DNA of 64,000 nucleotides from Opitutaceae bacterium (GCA_014879845.1 JACSRI010000119.1:1-64000), one strand, 5' to 3'; numbered from the stretch's first letter, positions 44,614 to 57,122 are shown. The notes: generated by a model not told the origin, from the sequence alone. A program made the numbers and translations.

Positions 44614-44777
44614 GATGGACTGGAATAATCACACCCGGCTCCCGGGGCGACGGGCGGGGTGGCGTGATGGAGGGTTACGGAGGGCGGCATCCTCTCGATA
44701 AGCGCGACGGACTCCGGCCCGGTCGACCTTTTTCGACGGGCGGGACCGGCGGTGTGTGCGCGACCGCGCGCCGTCGT

Positions 44778-45305
44778 TCACTCGCCGACGCGTTTGAACG
44801 TGCCTGGGTTGGTAAACAGGTCCGGGTCCCGTGCGTGTTTCTTGAATGCCTCGCGCAGCGCCGCGCGGCCGGAGAGCTCGGAACTCACGAGGCTGTCGTT
44901 GAGCGTGCGGATCTCGAGCTGCCCGGCGACCAGGCGGTACGAGACCACCTGATAGCGCCCCGTTCCGGTGGGCAGGCCGTCGTGCGATCCCAACAACTCC
45001 ACCTGCACGCACGGCACGCCGGCCTCGGTGATGGCGTAGGCGCGGAAATACATGCTGTCCGCCGGTTTGGTGGGGTAGTGCACCAGGTATTCGGTCTCCG
45101 AGAACCGCAGGATGACCATCGTCTCGGGCCCGTCGTCGTCGGGATCGACGGCTTCCCACACGCCGAGGACCGCGGGATCGACCGGGGTGGTGTGTCGCGT
45201 CTCGAGCGGCGCGTCGTAGATGCAGCCGGTGAGCAGCAGGGCCGACGCGACGGTGGCCGCCGCGGGAAGTAACGCGCGCCAGGGCGGGAGCATGCGTGTC
45301 TTCAT
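44778..45305 (-). CDS. Predicted lipoprotein of unknown function
   Basis: A 175-residue protein with a lipoprotein signal: basic start MKTRMLPPWR, a hydrophobic core, and the lipobox LLTGC at about residues 25-29. The mature part (VLGVWEAVDPDDDGPETMVILRFSETEYLVHYP ... LFTNPGTFKRVGE) looks like a small beta-rich lipocalin-like domain, but no family is claimed. The 44614-44777 gap downstream holds no gene. The ATG at 45305 gives the signal; a longer frame to 45443 is unlikely. Confidence 0.75.
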   Translation of the reverse strand: MKTRMLPPWRALLPAAATVASALLLTGCIYDAPLETRHTTPVDPAVLGVWEAVDPDDDGPETMVILRFSETEYLVHYPTKPADSMYFRAYAITEAGVPCVQVELLGSHDGLPTGTGRYQVVSYRLVAGQLEIRTLNDSLVSSELSGRAALREAFKKHARDPDLFTNPGTFKRVGE

Positions 45306-45451
45306 GACGGAGAGGATGTTCGAAAAACGTGGTGGCGCGAGGGCGATTCGTCCCTGCGGGTGGCGCCGACACCCGTTTCTGTTAAAGTCGGGCGGGGTTT
45401 TGGCCGGAGAAAGACTGAGTAAATGCACCGGTCCCCCGGACACCCAAGCGC

Positions 45452-46588
45452 ATGTTAACCACCACGATCAGCGACACCGCCCAATGGTCGGGCCCTGGCG
45501 CGCGGACGTGGCGTTGGCGCGAGTTCCGGCTCGGGCGGTTCCTGCTCTCGCTTGTGATCCCGCCGCGCGGCCAGAAGGTGCTGCCCACCGCCGCCGGCGT
45601 CGCGATGATCGTGATCGCCCTGGCCATCGGCCTCGCGGCCTACAACACCTCGAGCAACATCCTGTTCATCGCGTTCTCGCTGCTGCTCTCGACGCTCGTG
45701 GTCAGCGGCATCCTTTCGTGGATGAATTTCGGGCGCACGGCCTGGCGCATGACCCTGCAGCCGCCGCTGCGTGCGGGCCAACAGGCCGTGCTCAATCTCG
45801 AGGTGCACAATCACAAGCGCTTCCTGCCGACCTACTGCCTCAACTTCGACCTCAGGGCCTCGAGCGGCGACACCGGCCGGCTCGTGCTCCGCCAGCGACT
45901 CGATCCCGGCGAGACGCGCAAGATGGAGTGGGCGTTTCGACCGCGCCGGCGCGGTCGCGAGATGGTCGAGATGACCGGCGTGAACTCGAAGTTCCCCTTC
46001 GGATTTTTGCACAAGCATTTCGGCGGACGCGTGGCCCGCGAAGTCTATGTGTGGCCGGCGCGCATCGTGTATCAGATCATGATGGACGCGTCCGGCACGG
46101 CCGAGACGGTGGGCGAGACGGTGCCGCGGCCCGGGCATGGCACGGAGTTCATGAGCGTGCGCCGCTACCAGTCCGGGGACTCACATCGGCACATCCACTG
46201 GAAGGCGAGTGCCCGCCAGCGCAAGCTCATGGTCAAGCAGCTCCTCGCCGAGAACCAGCGCGGGTACTTTCTCTTCATCGAGACGCCGCTGGTCGTGTGG
46301 GAAAACCCGGCGCAGTTCGAGCAGATGTGCAGCCTCGCGGCCTCGATGGCCGAGGACCTCTTCCGCCAGGGCCAGCTCGTCGGCGCCGTGATCAACGACG
46401 GCGCCCCGATCCTCACGCGCCGCGTGTCCGACCTGGAACTGCTCCTCGACCAGCTCGCCGTGGTCGAGCCGGTGGAACACTTCGGGGGCGGGCGCCTGCT
46501 GCCCCTGCGCAACGTCATCACCTTCGAGCCCGGGCGACCGGACGGAGTCCATGCGATTCTTCGCGGTAGAAAAGCAGCCTCAGCTTAG
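45452..46588 (+). CDS. DUF58 domain protein of the MoxR/transglutaminase operon
   Basis: A 378-residue protein with two adjacent TM segments near the N-terminus (about 45-90) and a cytoplasmic DUF58/VWA-like domain containing REMVEMTGVNSKFPFGFLHK and the family signature YQSGDSHRHIHWKASARQRKLMVKQ. DUF58 proteins typically occur with MoxR ATPases and TgpA-type transglutaminases, as here. It overlaps the next gene by 38 bases. The upstream gap is shared with the divergent lipoprotein gene. Confidence 0.9.
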   Translation: MLTTTISDTAQWSGPGARTWRWREFRLGRFLLSLVIPPRGQKVLPTAAGVAMIVIALAIGLAAYNTSSNILFIAFSLLLSTLVVSGILSWMNFGRTAWRMTLQPPLRAGQQAVLNLEVHNHKRFLPTYCLNFDLRASSGDTGRLVLRQRLDPGETRKMEWAFRPRRRGREMVEMTGVNSKFPFGFLHKHFGGRVAREVYVWPARIVYQIMMDASGTAETVGETVPRPGHGTEFMSVRRYQSGDSHRHIHWKASARQRKLMVKQLLAENQRGYFLFIETPLVVWENPAQFEQMCSLAASMAEDLFRQGQLVGAVINDGAPILTRRVSDLELLLDQLAVVEPVEHFGGGRLLPLRNVITFEPGRPDGVHAILRGRKAASA

Positions 46589-48848
46589 CCTCGAGGAGCT
46601 GTGCCACGTCCGGTGGCTGCTGGGCGGGCTGCTGGCCCTGCTCTCGGTCTGGACGTTGTTCCACCTGGAGGTCTCGATCTGGCCGTTCGCCGCCGTCGCG
46701 ACCGTCACGATCGTGGGCGTGATGCTGCACCCGGCGCTGCCCGGCAAGGTGCCGCGCCTGGTCTGGAGGCTGCTCGTCCCGCTCATCGTCGTGGTGTTCG
46801 TGGTCGACGTGCTCAGCAACGAGATCGTGCTCTCACTCGTGCGCCTCAACACCATGCTGGTGTTGTATCGAGCCGTTTCCTACCGCGAGCGCCGCGACGA
46901 CCTGCAGCTGATCGCGCTCAGCCTTTTCCTCGCCGTGCTCACCGGTGTGCTCACGGTCTCGATCGTGTTCGTGGTGCAGATCCTCCTGTTCACCGCCGTC
47001 GGGATGGTGCTGCTCTTCGTCATCAATGTCGTCGACGACGCCCTCGCGGGCGCGCCTGTCTCCACGGTGCGGTGGGTCCGCATCCCGCGCCGCCGGCTGC
47101 TGCTGCGCCTGCGGCAGGCGGCGGACGTGCGCGTGGTCGTGCTCGCGGGCGGGCTGTTTGCCGCGGTGGTGCTCGTGACCGCGCTCATCTTCCTCGCCGT
47201 GCCGCGGTTCGAGGTGAGCAATCCGATCAACTTCCTCGCGCTCAATCGCAAGAGCAGCCTGACGGGATTCTCGGAGAACGTCGCGCTGGGCGAGGTGACC
47301 GACATCCAGACTGACGACGGCGTGGCCATGCGCGTCGATGTCCGCGCCGGCGCCGTGGTGCCCGAGGAACCCTACTGGCGCATGGTTGCCCTGGATGAGT
47401 ATTCCGCGGGCGCGTTCCGGATGTCGCCGTCGGCGCGCAGCGCGTCGGGTGACCGGGCGCTGCCTTATCTCGACCTCGCGCCGATGCAGCAGCCGGTCGG
47501 CGACCGCGACGGCCGGCCGCGCGAGAACGGCCGCATTGTCATCTTCCTCGAGCCCGGCGTCAGTCGCTACCTGCCGCAGCCGGGCGGCTTCTCGGAGATC
47601 CAGTTCCGGGAGACGCAGGAGATCATCCCGAACGACGTGCTGCGCGTCTACGCGATGCGCGAGGCCAGCGCGGGCCTGCTCAGCTACCAGATCGAGGGTG
47701 CGGACTTCGGCGGCGTCATCCCCGATCCGTTCTTCGCGCAGGAGCGCACGCGCGCGGCCACGCCCTCCGGCCGGAGGGCGGCGCCGCGCGGCGGATCACT
47801 CAGCCTGGGCGGTGCCGGCCTCGAGCCGGCGGCGCGTGGTGGTGTGGCCTATCCGCACACGACGCTTGCGCTGCCGGAGGCGCCGGAAGCGCGCGAGTAC
47901 CTCGCCGGCATCGTGGCCGAGATCACCGGCGGTCGCGAGGTCGGCGCACAGGAGTTCGCCCGCCTGGCCTGCGTGTATCTGGATCGTCGGCACAGCTATT
48001 CGAGGCAGGTGCGCCTGCCGCCGGTCGAAGGGACGCGTATCGAGGACCCGGTGATCCGCTGGCTGCAGGCGGGGGCCGGCGGGCACTGCGAGTTTTTCGC
48101 CGCCGCCTTCACCCTGCTCGGACGCGCGGCCGGCCACCCCGTGCGCGTGATCGCGGGCTTCAAGGGCGGCACCTGGAACGGGTACGAGAACTACTTCATG
48201 GTCCGCCACGCCCACGCCCACGCGTGGTGTGAGATCTACGACGGCGCCGGGGCGTGGTTGCGCGTCGATCCCACCCCCGGGGCGGGCGGCATCGGCACTC
48301 AGTCCGAGCCGCTGAACCAGGCCCAGGTCGCGCTCGCCTCCGACCGCAGCACCAGCGCCTACCTCGACAGCCTGCGCATGATCTGGTACCGGCGCATTGT
48401 CAATTTCGACCAGCGCAGCCAGCAGGGCGTGATCAGCTCGCTGCGCACAGTGGGCCGCACCGCGCGGGTCTGGAGCGAGGCGGTCGTCCAGGTGGTGCGC
48501 GAACAGTATGCCGCGTGGCAGAAAGCGCCTCTTTCGTTCGCGAGCAAGGGCGACATCCTCGTCTTGTCGATCGTCCTCTTCCTTGTCGCCGTCCTCCTCA
48601 AGCGCCTCGGCCTGGGCAAGAGCGACGTCCTCGAGTGGTTCCAGCGCGGGCAGATGTCGACGCGGCGTCGAGCCGGCCTGCTCCTGCAACGGCTCGAGGC
48701 GCGCGTCGCCCGTCCGCCGCGGCGCCGCTCGTGGGACGAGGAGCGCGCACTCGAGCTGGCCGGCCAGCTCATGATCATCCGCTTCGGCCGGGTCGAGACC
48801 TGGCCCGAGCCCTTGAAAACCTTCCGGGCTGTGCGACGCATCCTGTGA
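46551..48848 (+). CDS. TgpA-type membrane transglutaminase-like protein
   Basis: A 765-residue protein with an N-terminal multi-TM domain (DUF3488-like, about seven helices to ~230), a periplasmic transglutaminase-like domain and a late TM helix (about 665-685). The catalytic triad is visible: C513 (GAGGHCEFF), H557 (HAHAWCEIYD) and D573 (LRVDPTPGAG). Pseudomonas TgpA is an essential relative of this type. It starts within the DUF58 gene, with GGAG eight bases before the ATG, so translation is probably coupled. Confidence 0.92.
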   Translation: MRFFAVEKQPQLSLEELCHVRWLLGGLLALLSVWTLFHLEVSIWPFAAVATVTIVGVMLHPALPGKVPRLVWRLLVPLIVVVFVVDVLSNEIVLSLVRLNTMLVLYRAVSYRERRDDLQLIALSLFLAVLTGVLTVSIVFVVQILLFTAVGMVLLFVINVVDDALAGAPVSTVRWVRIPRRRLLLRLRQAADVRVVVLAGGLFAAVVLVTALIFLAVPRFEVSNPINFLALNRKSSLTGFSENVALGEVTDIQTDDGVAMRVDVRAGAVVPEEPYWRMVALDEYSAGAFRMSPSARSASGDRALPYLDLAPMQQPVGDRDGRPRENGRIVIFLEPGVSRYLPQPGGFSEIQFRETQEIIPNDVLRVYAMREASAGLLSYQIEGADFGGVIPDPFFAQERTRAATPSGRRAAPRGGSLSLGGAGLEPAARGGVAYPHTTLALPEAPEAREYLAGIVAEITGGREVGAQEFARLACVYLDRRHSYSRQVRLPPVEGTRIEDPVIRWLQAGAGGHCEFFAAAFTLLGRAAGHPVRVIAGFKGGTWNGYENYFMVRHAHAHAWCEIYDGAGAWLRVDPTPGAGGIGTQSEPLNQAQVALASDRSTSAYLDSLRMIWYRRIVNFDQRSQQGVISSLRTVGRTARVWSEAVVQVVREQYAAWQKAPLSFASKGDILVLSIVLFLVAVLLKRLGLGKSDVLEWFQRGQMSTRRRAGLLLQRLEARVARPPRRRSWDEERALELAGQLMIIRFGRVETWPEPLKTFRAVRRIL

Positions 48849-48983
48849 CCGGACCGCGCCCGAGCCCGGCGGTGAGGATTGTCCTTCGGTCCCCCGGCCC
48901 GACGTCGATTTATCCACCAAATACCACCACGCGATGCGCTCCCGCCACCATGTCTCTCCCCAGGCCGACTGGAGATCGAACCG

Positions 48984-49955
48984 ATGAGTGACTTCGTCCA
49001 AGCCACCCATGTCGCCGAGGCCAAGTCCGCGATGGAGCGGCTCAAGGGCAGCATCCGCCAGTACGTCCGCGGCAAGGACGACGTCATCGACAAGGTCATC
49101 ACCTGCCTGCTCGCCTCGGGCCACGTGCTCATCGAGGACCTGCCGGGCGTGGGCAAGACCACGCTCGCCTACTGCGTGGCCAAGTCGATCGACCTTTCCT
49201 TCAAGCGCATCCAGTTCACCAGCGACCTGCTGCCGACCGACGTCACGGGCATCTCGATCTATGACGAGAAGACGCAGGAGTTCATCTTCAAGCCCGGTCC
49301 GGTCTTCGCCAACATCGTGCTGGCCGATGAGATCAACCGCGCGACGCCCAAGACCCAGTCCTCGCTGCTCGAGGTGATGGACCGCGGCAAGGTCTCGGTC
49401 GACGGCCGCACCGAGACCGTGGGAGCGCCGTTCATGGTCTTCGCCACGCAGAACCCGGTCGACTACGAGGGCACCTTCCCGCTGCCCGAGAGCCAGATGG
49501 ACCGCTTCCTCATGCGCCTGCAGATGGGCTACCCCGAGGCGGCCGACGAGATCGAGATCCTCAAGGGGGCGCGGCACAACTACGACAGCTTCGCCCTTTC
49601 GCCCGTCGTCTCGGCGCGCGAGGTCTCGCGTATCCAGCAGATCGTGCCGCAGGTCTTCGTCGAGGACAGCGTGCTCGACTACATGCTCAAGATCGTGGCC
49701 GCGACGCGCACGGAGAGCGAGTTCAAGGCCGGCATCAGCGTGCGCGGCTGCCTCGCGCTCAAGCTCGCCGCCCAGGCCACCGCTTTGCTCTGCGGCCGTG
49801 ACTTTGTCGTGCCCGACGACGTCACCCGCATCGTGCACGAGGTGCTCGTGCACCGCCTGAGTCTGCGGCGTGCCTTTACCGATACGCTGGAGGAGCGCCG
49901 CGTCGTCACGGCGATCCTGCGCCGCATCATTGCGGCGATTCCCGAGCCAGTCTGA
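48984..49955 (+). CDS. MoxR-family AAA ATPase
   Basis: A 323-residue AAA+ chaperone of the MoxR family. Walker A is [12 protein letters not shown], Walker B is [20 protein letters not shown], sensor 1 is [17 protein letters not shown] and the Arg finger region is [11 protein letters not shown]. The ATG at 48984 has a GGAGA ribosome site upstream; a longer frame is not supported. MoxR proteins act on VWA/DUF58 partners, here encoded two genes upstream. In this operon MoxR is last, whereas it often comes first. Its TGA stop is inside a hairpin. Confidence 0.93.
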   Translation: MSDFVQATHVAEAKSAMERLKGSIRQYVRGKDDVIDKVITCLLASGHVLIEDLPGVGKTTLAYCVAKSIDLSFKRIQFTSDLLPTDVTGISIYDEKTQEFIFKPGPVFANIVLADEINRATPKTQSSLLEVMDRGKVSVDGRTETVGAPFMVFATQNPVDYEGTFPLPESQMDRFLMRLQMGYPEAADEIEILKGARHNYDSFALSPVVSAREVSRIQQIVPQVFVEDSVLDYMLKIVAATRTESEFKAGISVRGCLALKLAAQATALLCGRDFVVPDDVTRIVHEVLVHRLSLRRAFTDTLEERRVVTAILRRIIAAIPEPV

Positions 49956-49971
49956 GCCGAAGGCTCAGACT
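49949..49971 (+). terminator. Hairpin spanning the moxR-type gene stop codon
   Basis: AGTCTGAGCC-GAA-GGCTCAGACT, a perfect 10-base stem that includes the TGA stop at 49953-49955. No T-tract follows, so termination or RNA stabilisation is possible. Confidence 0.5.
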
Positions 49972-50073
49972 GGAAGGATCAAGGATCAGGTATCGAGTGA
50001 CAAGGGACAGCCGCGGCGGAGCCGCGGACTCCCTTGGCACTTGCGACTTGATCCTTGGAACTTGCGACGAACC
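49972..50073. repeat. Nested imperfect inverted repeat (GGATCAAGG type)
   Basis: The left part AAGGATCAAGGATCAGG and the right part CTTGATCCTTGG are inverted relatives. CAAGGGA/TCCCTTG pair further in, and CCGCGGCGGAGCCGCGG forms the centre. The whole can fold into one long imperfect hairpin between convergent genes (moxR-type and gyrA). It may be a dispersed repeat; no gene is present. Confidence 0.5.
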
Positions 50074-50087
50074 GCCGCGTCCGTCGC

Positions 50088-52610
50088 TCAGCCCCGGATG
50101 TCCGGCGTGTCGGTCGGAGTCTCTGCGGCCGGCGACTCGTCGCCGCCGCCTTCCTCGTCCTTGACCTCCACCACGCGGGCCAGGCCGAGCAGCTTGTCGC
50201 CCTCGGCGAGGTCGATGAGCTTCACGCCCTTGGCGCCGCGGCCGGTCTCGCGGATGTCATGCACCGGGCAGCGGACGCTCTGGCCCTTGGCCGTGAGCAG
50301 CATGATCTCGTCGTCGTCGCGCACGCTGAGCGCGCCGGCGAGCTTGACCGAGCCGTCCTCCGGCAGGTCGATGGCCCACACGCCGGAGGCGCCGCGGTTG
50401 ACGAGGCGGTAGTCCTCGAAGCGCGTGCGCACGCCCAGGCCGGCCTCGCTCGCGACGAGGAAGAGCGCGGCGTGGTCGACGACCTCGATGCATTGCACGA
50501 AGTCGCTCTCGAGCTTGAAGCGCATGCCGGTGACGCCGGCGGTGGCGCGACCCGTGGCGCGGAAGAGTTCCTCGCCGGTCTCGGGGTCGCGCTCGCGGAA
50601 GCGCACGGCCAGGCCCTGGTTCGAGACGAGGATCAACTCGTCGCTACCGGTCGTCAGCACCGTGCCGATCACCGTGTCGCCTTCGTCGAGGTTGATGCCG
50701 ATGAGGCCGCCTTCGCGCGTGGCGTTGGCGTAATCGGCGAGGGCGCTCTTCTTGATCACGCCGCGCTTGGTCGCCATGACGAGGAAACGATCCTCCGAGA
50801 ACTCCTTGATGCAGATCATCGCGGCGAGCTTCTCGCCGTCGGTCAGGCGCAGGAAGCTGGTCACCGACTTGCCCTTGGCCGTGCGTGCACCCTCGGGGAT
50901 CTCGTAGACCTTCTTCGCGTGGCACTGGCCGGTGCTGGTGAGGAAGAGGATGGAATCGTGCGTCTCGGCGGTGAAGAGGCGCTCGATGAAGTCCTCCTCG
51001 TAGGTGTCGCCGCCGATGATGCCCTTGCCGCCGCGGCGCTGTGCGCGGTACTCGGCCACGGGGGTGCGCTTGATCATGCCGGCGTGGGTCACCGTGATGA
51101 TGCAGCCCTCGTTGGCCACGATGTCCTCCATGCGAAATTCGCCCTCGAGCGGGACGATCTCGCAGCGGCGCGGCGAGCTGTACTTCGCGGCGCATTCGAG
51201 CAGCTCCTTCTTGATCAGGGCGCGCAGGAGCGCGTCGCTCCCGAGGATGGCGCGCAGCTCCTCGATCAGGCGGATGAGCTCGAGGTACTCCTGCTCGATC
51301 TTGTCGCGTTCCAGGCCGGTCAGCTGGTAGAGGCGCAGGTCGAGGATCGCGTTGGTCTGGATCTCGGAGAGCGGGTAGCGCGCCATCAGCTTCTCGCGCG
51401 CCTCGTCGCGGTTGGCCGACGAGCGGATGATGCGCACGAAGTCGTCGAGGTTATCGAGGGCGATCTTGTAGCCCTCGAGGATGTGCGCGCGCTCCTCGGC
51501 CTTGCGCAGGCGGTAGGCGGTGCGCCGATACAGCACTTCGCGGCGGTGATCGACGTAGCATTCGATCAGCTCCTTGATGTTCATCTGCTTCGGCCGCTTC
51601 TTGTCGATCGCGAGCAGCGTCACGCCGAAGGAACTCTCGAGCGCGGTCTTCTGGTAGAGCTGGTTGAGCACGACCTTGGCCGGCTCGCCGCGCTTGAGCT
51701 CGATGACGATGCGCGTGTTCTCGTCGGACTCGTCACGCACGTCGCGGATGCCATCGATCTCCTTGTCCGTGACGAGCTCGGCGATGCGCGAGACGAGGGT
51801 GGCGCGGTTGACGTTGTACGGGATCGTGGTGATCACGATCTGCTCGCCGCCGTTCTTCATCTCCTCGGTGTGCGCGGTGCCGCGCATCTTCACGATGCCA
51901 CGGCCCGTGCGCAGGTACGAGTCGATGCCGGCGATGCCGACGATCTGGCCGCCGGTGGGGAAGTCCGGGCCCTTGATCAGGCGGCAGACGTCGTCGAGCG
52001 AGGTGTCGGGATTGTCGAGGACGGCAACCGAAGCGGCGATGATCTCGTCGAGATTGTGCGGCGGGATGTTCGTCGCCATGCCGACCGCGATGCCGGTCGA
52101 GCCGTTCATCAGCAGGTTCGGCAGCGCCGACGGGAGCACGGTGGGCTCGGTCGTGCTCTCCTTGTAGTTGGGTGCGAAGTCGACCGTCTCCTCGTCGATG
52201 TCCTTGAGCAGTTCCTCGGCGATGGCGGTGAGGCGCGCCTCGGTGTAGCGGTAGGCGGCGGGCGGGTCGCCGTCGACCGAGCCGAAATTGCCCTGCGGGT
52301 CGATGAGCGGGTAGCGCACGACCCAGTTCTGCGCCAGGCGCACGAGCGTGTCGTAGACCGACGAGTCGCCGTGCGGGTGGTAGTTTTTCAGCACCTCACC
52401 GACCACGCCGGCGCACTTGTCGAACGCGCGGTTGTGCAGCAGGCCCTCGCGCAGCATGGCGTAGAGAACGCGGCGCTGCACGGGCTTGAGGCCATCGCGC
52501 GCGTCCGGCAGCGCGCGCGAGATGATGACCGACATCGAATAATCGATGTAGGCCGTCTGCATGATCTCGGTGATGTTGGCCGGGGAGACTTTTTCGGAAG
52601 GCGAGGACAC
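50088..52610 (-). CDS. gyrA: DNA gyrase subunit A
   Basis: Breakage-reunion subunit of gyrase, 840 residues. The catalytic Tyr is Y122 in AAYRYTEARL. The N-terminal winged-helix region reads YSMSVIISRALPDARDGLKPVQRRVLYAM. The C-terminal beta-pinwheel contains the GyrA-box-like QRRGGKG (in EYRAQRRGGKGIIGG), which favours gyrase over topoisomerase IV. The quinolone-determining positions read HGDSSVYDT with S83 and D87, the usual susceptible residues. It follows gyrB with a 44-base gap on the same strand. Confidence 0.97.
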   Translation of the reverse strand: MSSPSEKVSPANITEIMQTAYIDYSMSVIISRALPDARDGLKPVQRRVLYAMLREGLLHNRAFDKCAGVVGEVLKNYHPHGDSSVYDTLVRLAQNWVVRYPLIDPQGNFGSVDGDPPAAYRYTEARLTAIAEELLKDIDEETVDFAPNYKESTTEPTVLPSALPNLLMNGSTGIAVGMATNIPPHNLDEIIAASVAVLDNPDTSLDDVCRLIKGPDFPTGGQIVGIAGIDSYLRTGRGIVKMRGTAHTEEMKNGGEQIVITTIPYNVNRATLVSRIAELVTDKEIDGIRDVRDESDENTRIVIELKRGEPAKVVLNQLYQKTALESSFGVTLLAIDKKRPKQMNIKELIECYVDHRREVLYRRTAYRLRKAEERAHILEGYKIALDNLDDFVRIIRSSANRDEAREKLMARYPLSEIQTNAILDLRLYQLTGLERDKIEQEYLELIRLIEELRAILGSDALLRALIKKELLECAAKYSSPRRCEIVPLEGEFRMEDIVANEGCIITVTHAGMIKRTPVAEYRAQRRGGKGIIGGDTYEEDFIERLFTAETHDSILFLTSTGQCHAKKVYEIPEGARTAKGKSVTSFLRLTDGEKLAAMICIKEFSEDRFLVMATKRGVIKKSALADYANATREGGLIGINLDEGDTVIGTVLTTGSDELILVSNQGLAVRFRERDPETGEELFRATGRATAGVTGMRFKLESDFVQCIEVVDHAALFLVASEAGLGVRTRFEDYRLVNRGASGVWAIDLPEDGSVKLAGALSVRDDDEIMLLTAKGQSVRCPVHDIRETGRGAKGVKLIDLAEGDKLLGLARVVEVKDEEGGGDESPAAETPTDTPDIRG

Positions 52611-52654
52611 GGAGGAGAAAAGGGTCTGAGGAGAGGGTGGTGCGGTGCGCCGGA

Positions 52655-55240
<2,586 letters not shown>

Positions 55241-55273
55241 TCACAACCCCATTTTCCATGAAACTCAATTTTT

Positions 55274-55284
55274 GGTTGGCAACC
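55274..55284. promoter_or_regulatory. Palindrome in the gyrB/Rrf2 divergent promoter region
   Basis: GGTT-GGC-AACC, a palindrome flanked by AT-rich sequence (TAAGATTAG) that could include a -10 box, 29 bases before the Rrf2 GTG start. It may be the Rrf2 autoregulatory site or simply chance. Confidence 0.3.
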
Positions 55285-55312
55285 TAAGATTAGCGTGTAA
55301 GCCCCTGTCCTC

Positions 55313-55726
55313 GTGAAGCTTTCGGTGAAGGTCGAATACGCCTGTCGGGTCCTGGCCCAGCTCGCGCGCATGCACGGCTCGGGCGAGCTCGCGCACATCG
55401 AAAAGCTGGCCAAGGTCGAAGCCGTTCCGGCCAATTATCTGGTGCAGATTTTGAGTGAGCTGCGCACGGGTGGCCTGATCGTGAGCCGGCGCGGCAAGCA
55501 GGGGGGGTACGCTCTCTCGCGCACCCCGGAAGCGATCTCGGTCTACGAGATCGTGAGCCTCATCGACGGTGGCTTTTTCGAACTCAACGGGTCGCCCGCC
55601 GGATTCTCCGGCCGCCGTGTGCATCAGGTCTGGCAGGATTTGCGGCGCGCTTTCGAGGAGCGTGCGAAGGCCGTCACGCTCGACCAACTCGTGGGCAAGG
55701 GCGGCGAGGAGATGTATTACATTTAG
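55313..55726 (+). CDS. Rrf2-family transcriptional regulator
   Basis: A 137-residue winged-helix regulator with the Rrf2 opening MKLSVKVEYACRVLAQLA, the recognition region VPANYLVQILSELRTGGLIVSRRGKQGGYALSRTPEAISVYEIV, and a short C-terminal helix. It lacks the three-Cys cluster of IscR or NsrR (only Cys11), so it probably does not bind an Fe-S cluster and may be closer to the CymR type. It starts at GTG. The target is unknown. It is followed, 121 bases later, by the zinc-ribbon gene. Confidence 0.88.
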   Translation: MKLSVKVEYACRVLAQLARMHGSGELAHIEKLAKVEAVPANYLVQILSELRTGGLIVSRRGKQGGYALSRTPEAISVYEIVSLIDGGFFELNGSPAGFSGRRVHQVWQDLRRAFEERAKAVTLDQLVGKGGEEMYYI

Positions 55727-55847
55727 GGCGCGGGGCGATGGCCGATAGGCCATGGGCCGCCGGCGGAGACGCGCGACGCCGCCGGGGCAGGGGACTTTCT
55801 GGGGTTGAGGCTTGGCACTGAAGACGTGCCCGCGAAGCTAGCGGGTC

Positions 55848-56555
55848 ATGCTCCCCGAAAGACTGCAGGCGTTGTTGATTCTCCAGGATCGCGATCAGCG
55901 ACGCGTGCAACTCGAGAAGGCCCTCACCCAGGTGCCGCGTGAGCGTGCGACGGTCGAATCCAGGATCGCCGCGCACAAGACCGCGATCGACGCCGCGAAA
56001 AAGGCCGTCACCGATCTCGAGCTGAAACGCAAGGAAATCGAGGCCACGCTCCAGGGGTTCGAGGAGCAGATCCGCAAGTATCGCAGCCAGCAGATGCTCG
56101 TGAAAAAGAACGACGAGTATCAGGCGCTCACCCGCGAGATCGAGCTGACCACGGCCAAGATCGGCGAGACCGAGGAGGCCGAGATCAAGGTCCTCTACGA
56201 TCTCGACACCGAGAAGGAGAAGACCAAAGCCGCCGAAAAGGCGGTCCGGGCCGAGATCGCGGCCGAGGAAGCCCAGCTGGGCCGGCTTGCCGAGCGCGAG
56301 AAGCAGGCACGTGACGATCTCGCGGGTGCCGTCGCCGAGGTGGACAAGGCGCGGAGCGCCGTCCAGGCGGAGTTGCTGCCGCGCTACGACCGCCTGGCCA
56401 AGACCGCCGGGCTGCCCGTCGTCGTGGCCCTGCACGCCGGCAAATGCGGCGGCTGCCACCTCAAGGTGTCCAACGGCGTCGAGACCGAGGCGCGCAAGGG
56501 CAGTGAGATCGTCTGCTGCGACAACTGCGGGCGCATCCTCTACTTCCAGGCCTGA
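55848..56555 (+). CDS. Coiled-coil zinc-ribbon protein (CdsZ/zf-RING_7 family)
   Basis: A 235-residue protein: a long antiparallel coiled coil (about 10-180, rich in Glu/Lys/Ala heptads) followed by a C4 zinc ribbon with Cys pairs in GKCGGCHLKV and VCCDNCGRILYF. This matches the family of chlamydial CT398/CdsZ and related bacterial proteins. Chlamydial CdsZ interacts with sigma54 and type III secretion parts; the role outside Chlamydia is unclear. It lies 109 bases upstream of rnpB on the same strand, a linkage I recall in several bacteria. Confidence 0.87.
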   Translation: MLPERLQALLILQDRDQRRVQLEKALTQVPRERATVESRIAAHKTAIDAAKKAVTDLELKRKEIEATLQGFEEQIRKYRSQQMLVKKNDEYQALTREIELTTAKIGETEEAEIKVLYDLDTEKEKTKAAEKAVRAEIAAEEAQLGRLAEREKQARDDLAGAVAEVDKARSAVQAELLPRYDRLAKTAGLPVVVALHAGKCGGCHLKVSNGVETEARKGSEIVCCDNCGRILYFQA

Positions 56556-56664
56556 TCGGGCGTGGGCCGGGGCCGCGCACCGTGGTCGGCCCACCACGCG
56601 CCTTCGCGGGCCGGACGAAAGCCGGCATTGCGCGCGCCGCGCGAATATGCGACGGTACCCATCT

Positions 56665-57122
56665 GGCTTCGGAGGCGGGCGTTCGCCCGCATGTTCTTTG
56701 ACCGGTCCCGCCTCGGCGGGAACGGCGGATGTGCCGGGAGGAAAGTCCGGACACCGCAGGGCACGACTCCCTTCGCAAGGAGGGGCGCGCCGGGCCATAT
56801 CCCGGTGCGACGGACAGTGTCACAGAAAACAAACTGCCATGCGCCGCCGTGCGGTTCGCCGTATGCGCGGCGTGCGGTGAGGGTGAAAAGGTGGGGTAAG
56901 AGCCCACCGCGCCGGCAGTGATGGCGGCGGCACGAAAAACCCAGTCGGGTGCAAGGCAAAATAGGGGACGGAGCGGCCCGCTCATTCGTCCCGGGTATGT
57001 CGCACGCGATTCCGCCACGGTGGGGTCGCGGCACGCGCCTCGCGCGCGGAGCAGAGAAATGAACGTCACGCGTCGGTCGTGAGGCCGGCGCGCACAGAAT
57101 CCGGCTTACAGCCTCCGAAGCC
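56665..57122 (+). ncRNA. rnpB: RNase P RNA, bacterial class A
   Basis: Catalytic RNA that matures tRNA 5' ends. The ends pair exactly as helix P1: GGCTTCGGAGG at 56665-56675 with CCTCCGAAGCC at 57112-57122. Diagnostic conserved blocks occur in order: GAGGAAAGTCCGGAC (56737-56751), CACAGAAA, the AGGGTGAAAAGGTGGGGTAA stretch, AGAGCCCACCG, and the 3' CACAGAATCCGGCTTACAG before P1. The length of about 458 bases is at the long end for class A because of an extended middle region (about 56970-57060). A terminator-like hairpin follows. Confidence 0.95.

Noticed and set aside
45220-46569. A 449-residue frame overlapping the DUF58 gene on the same strand
   Set aside because: The DUF58 frame carries the family signature; the other is Arg/Ala-rich out-of-frame sequence.
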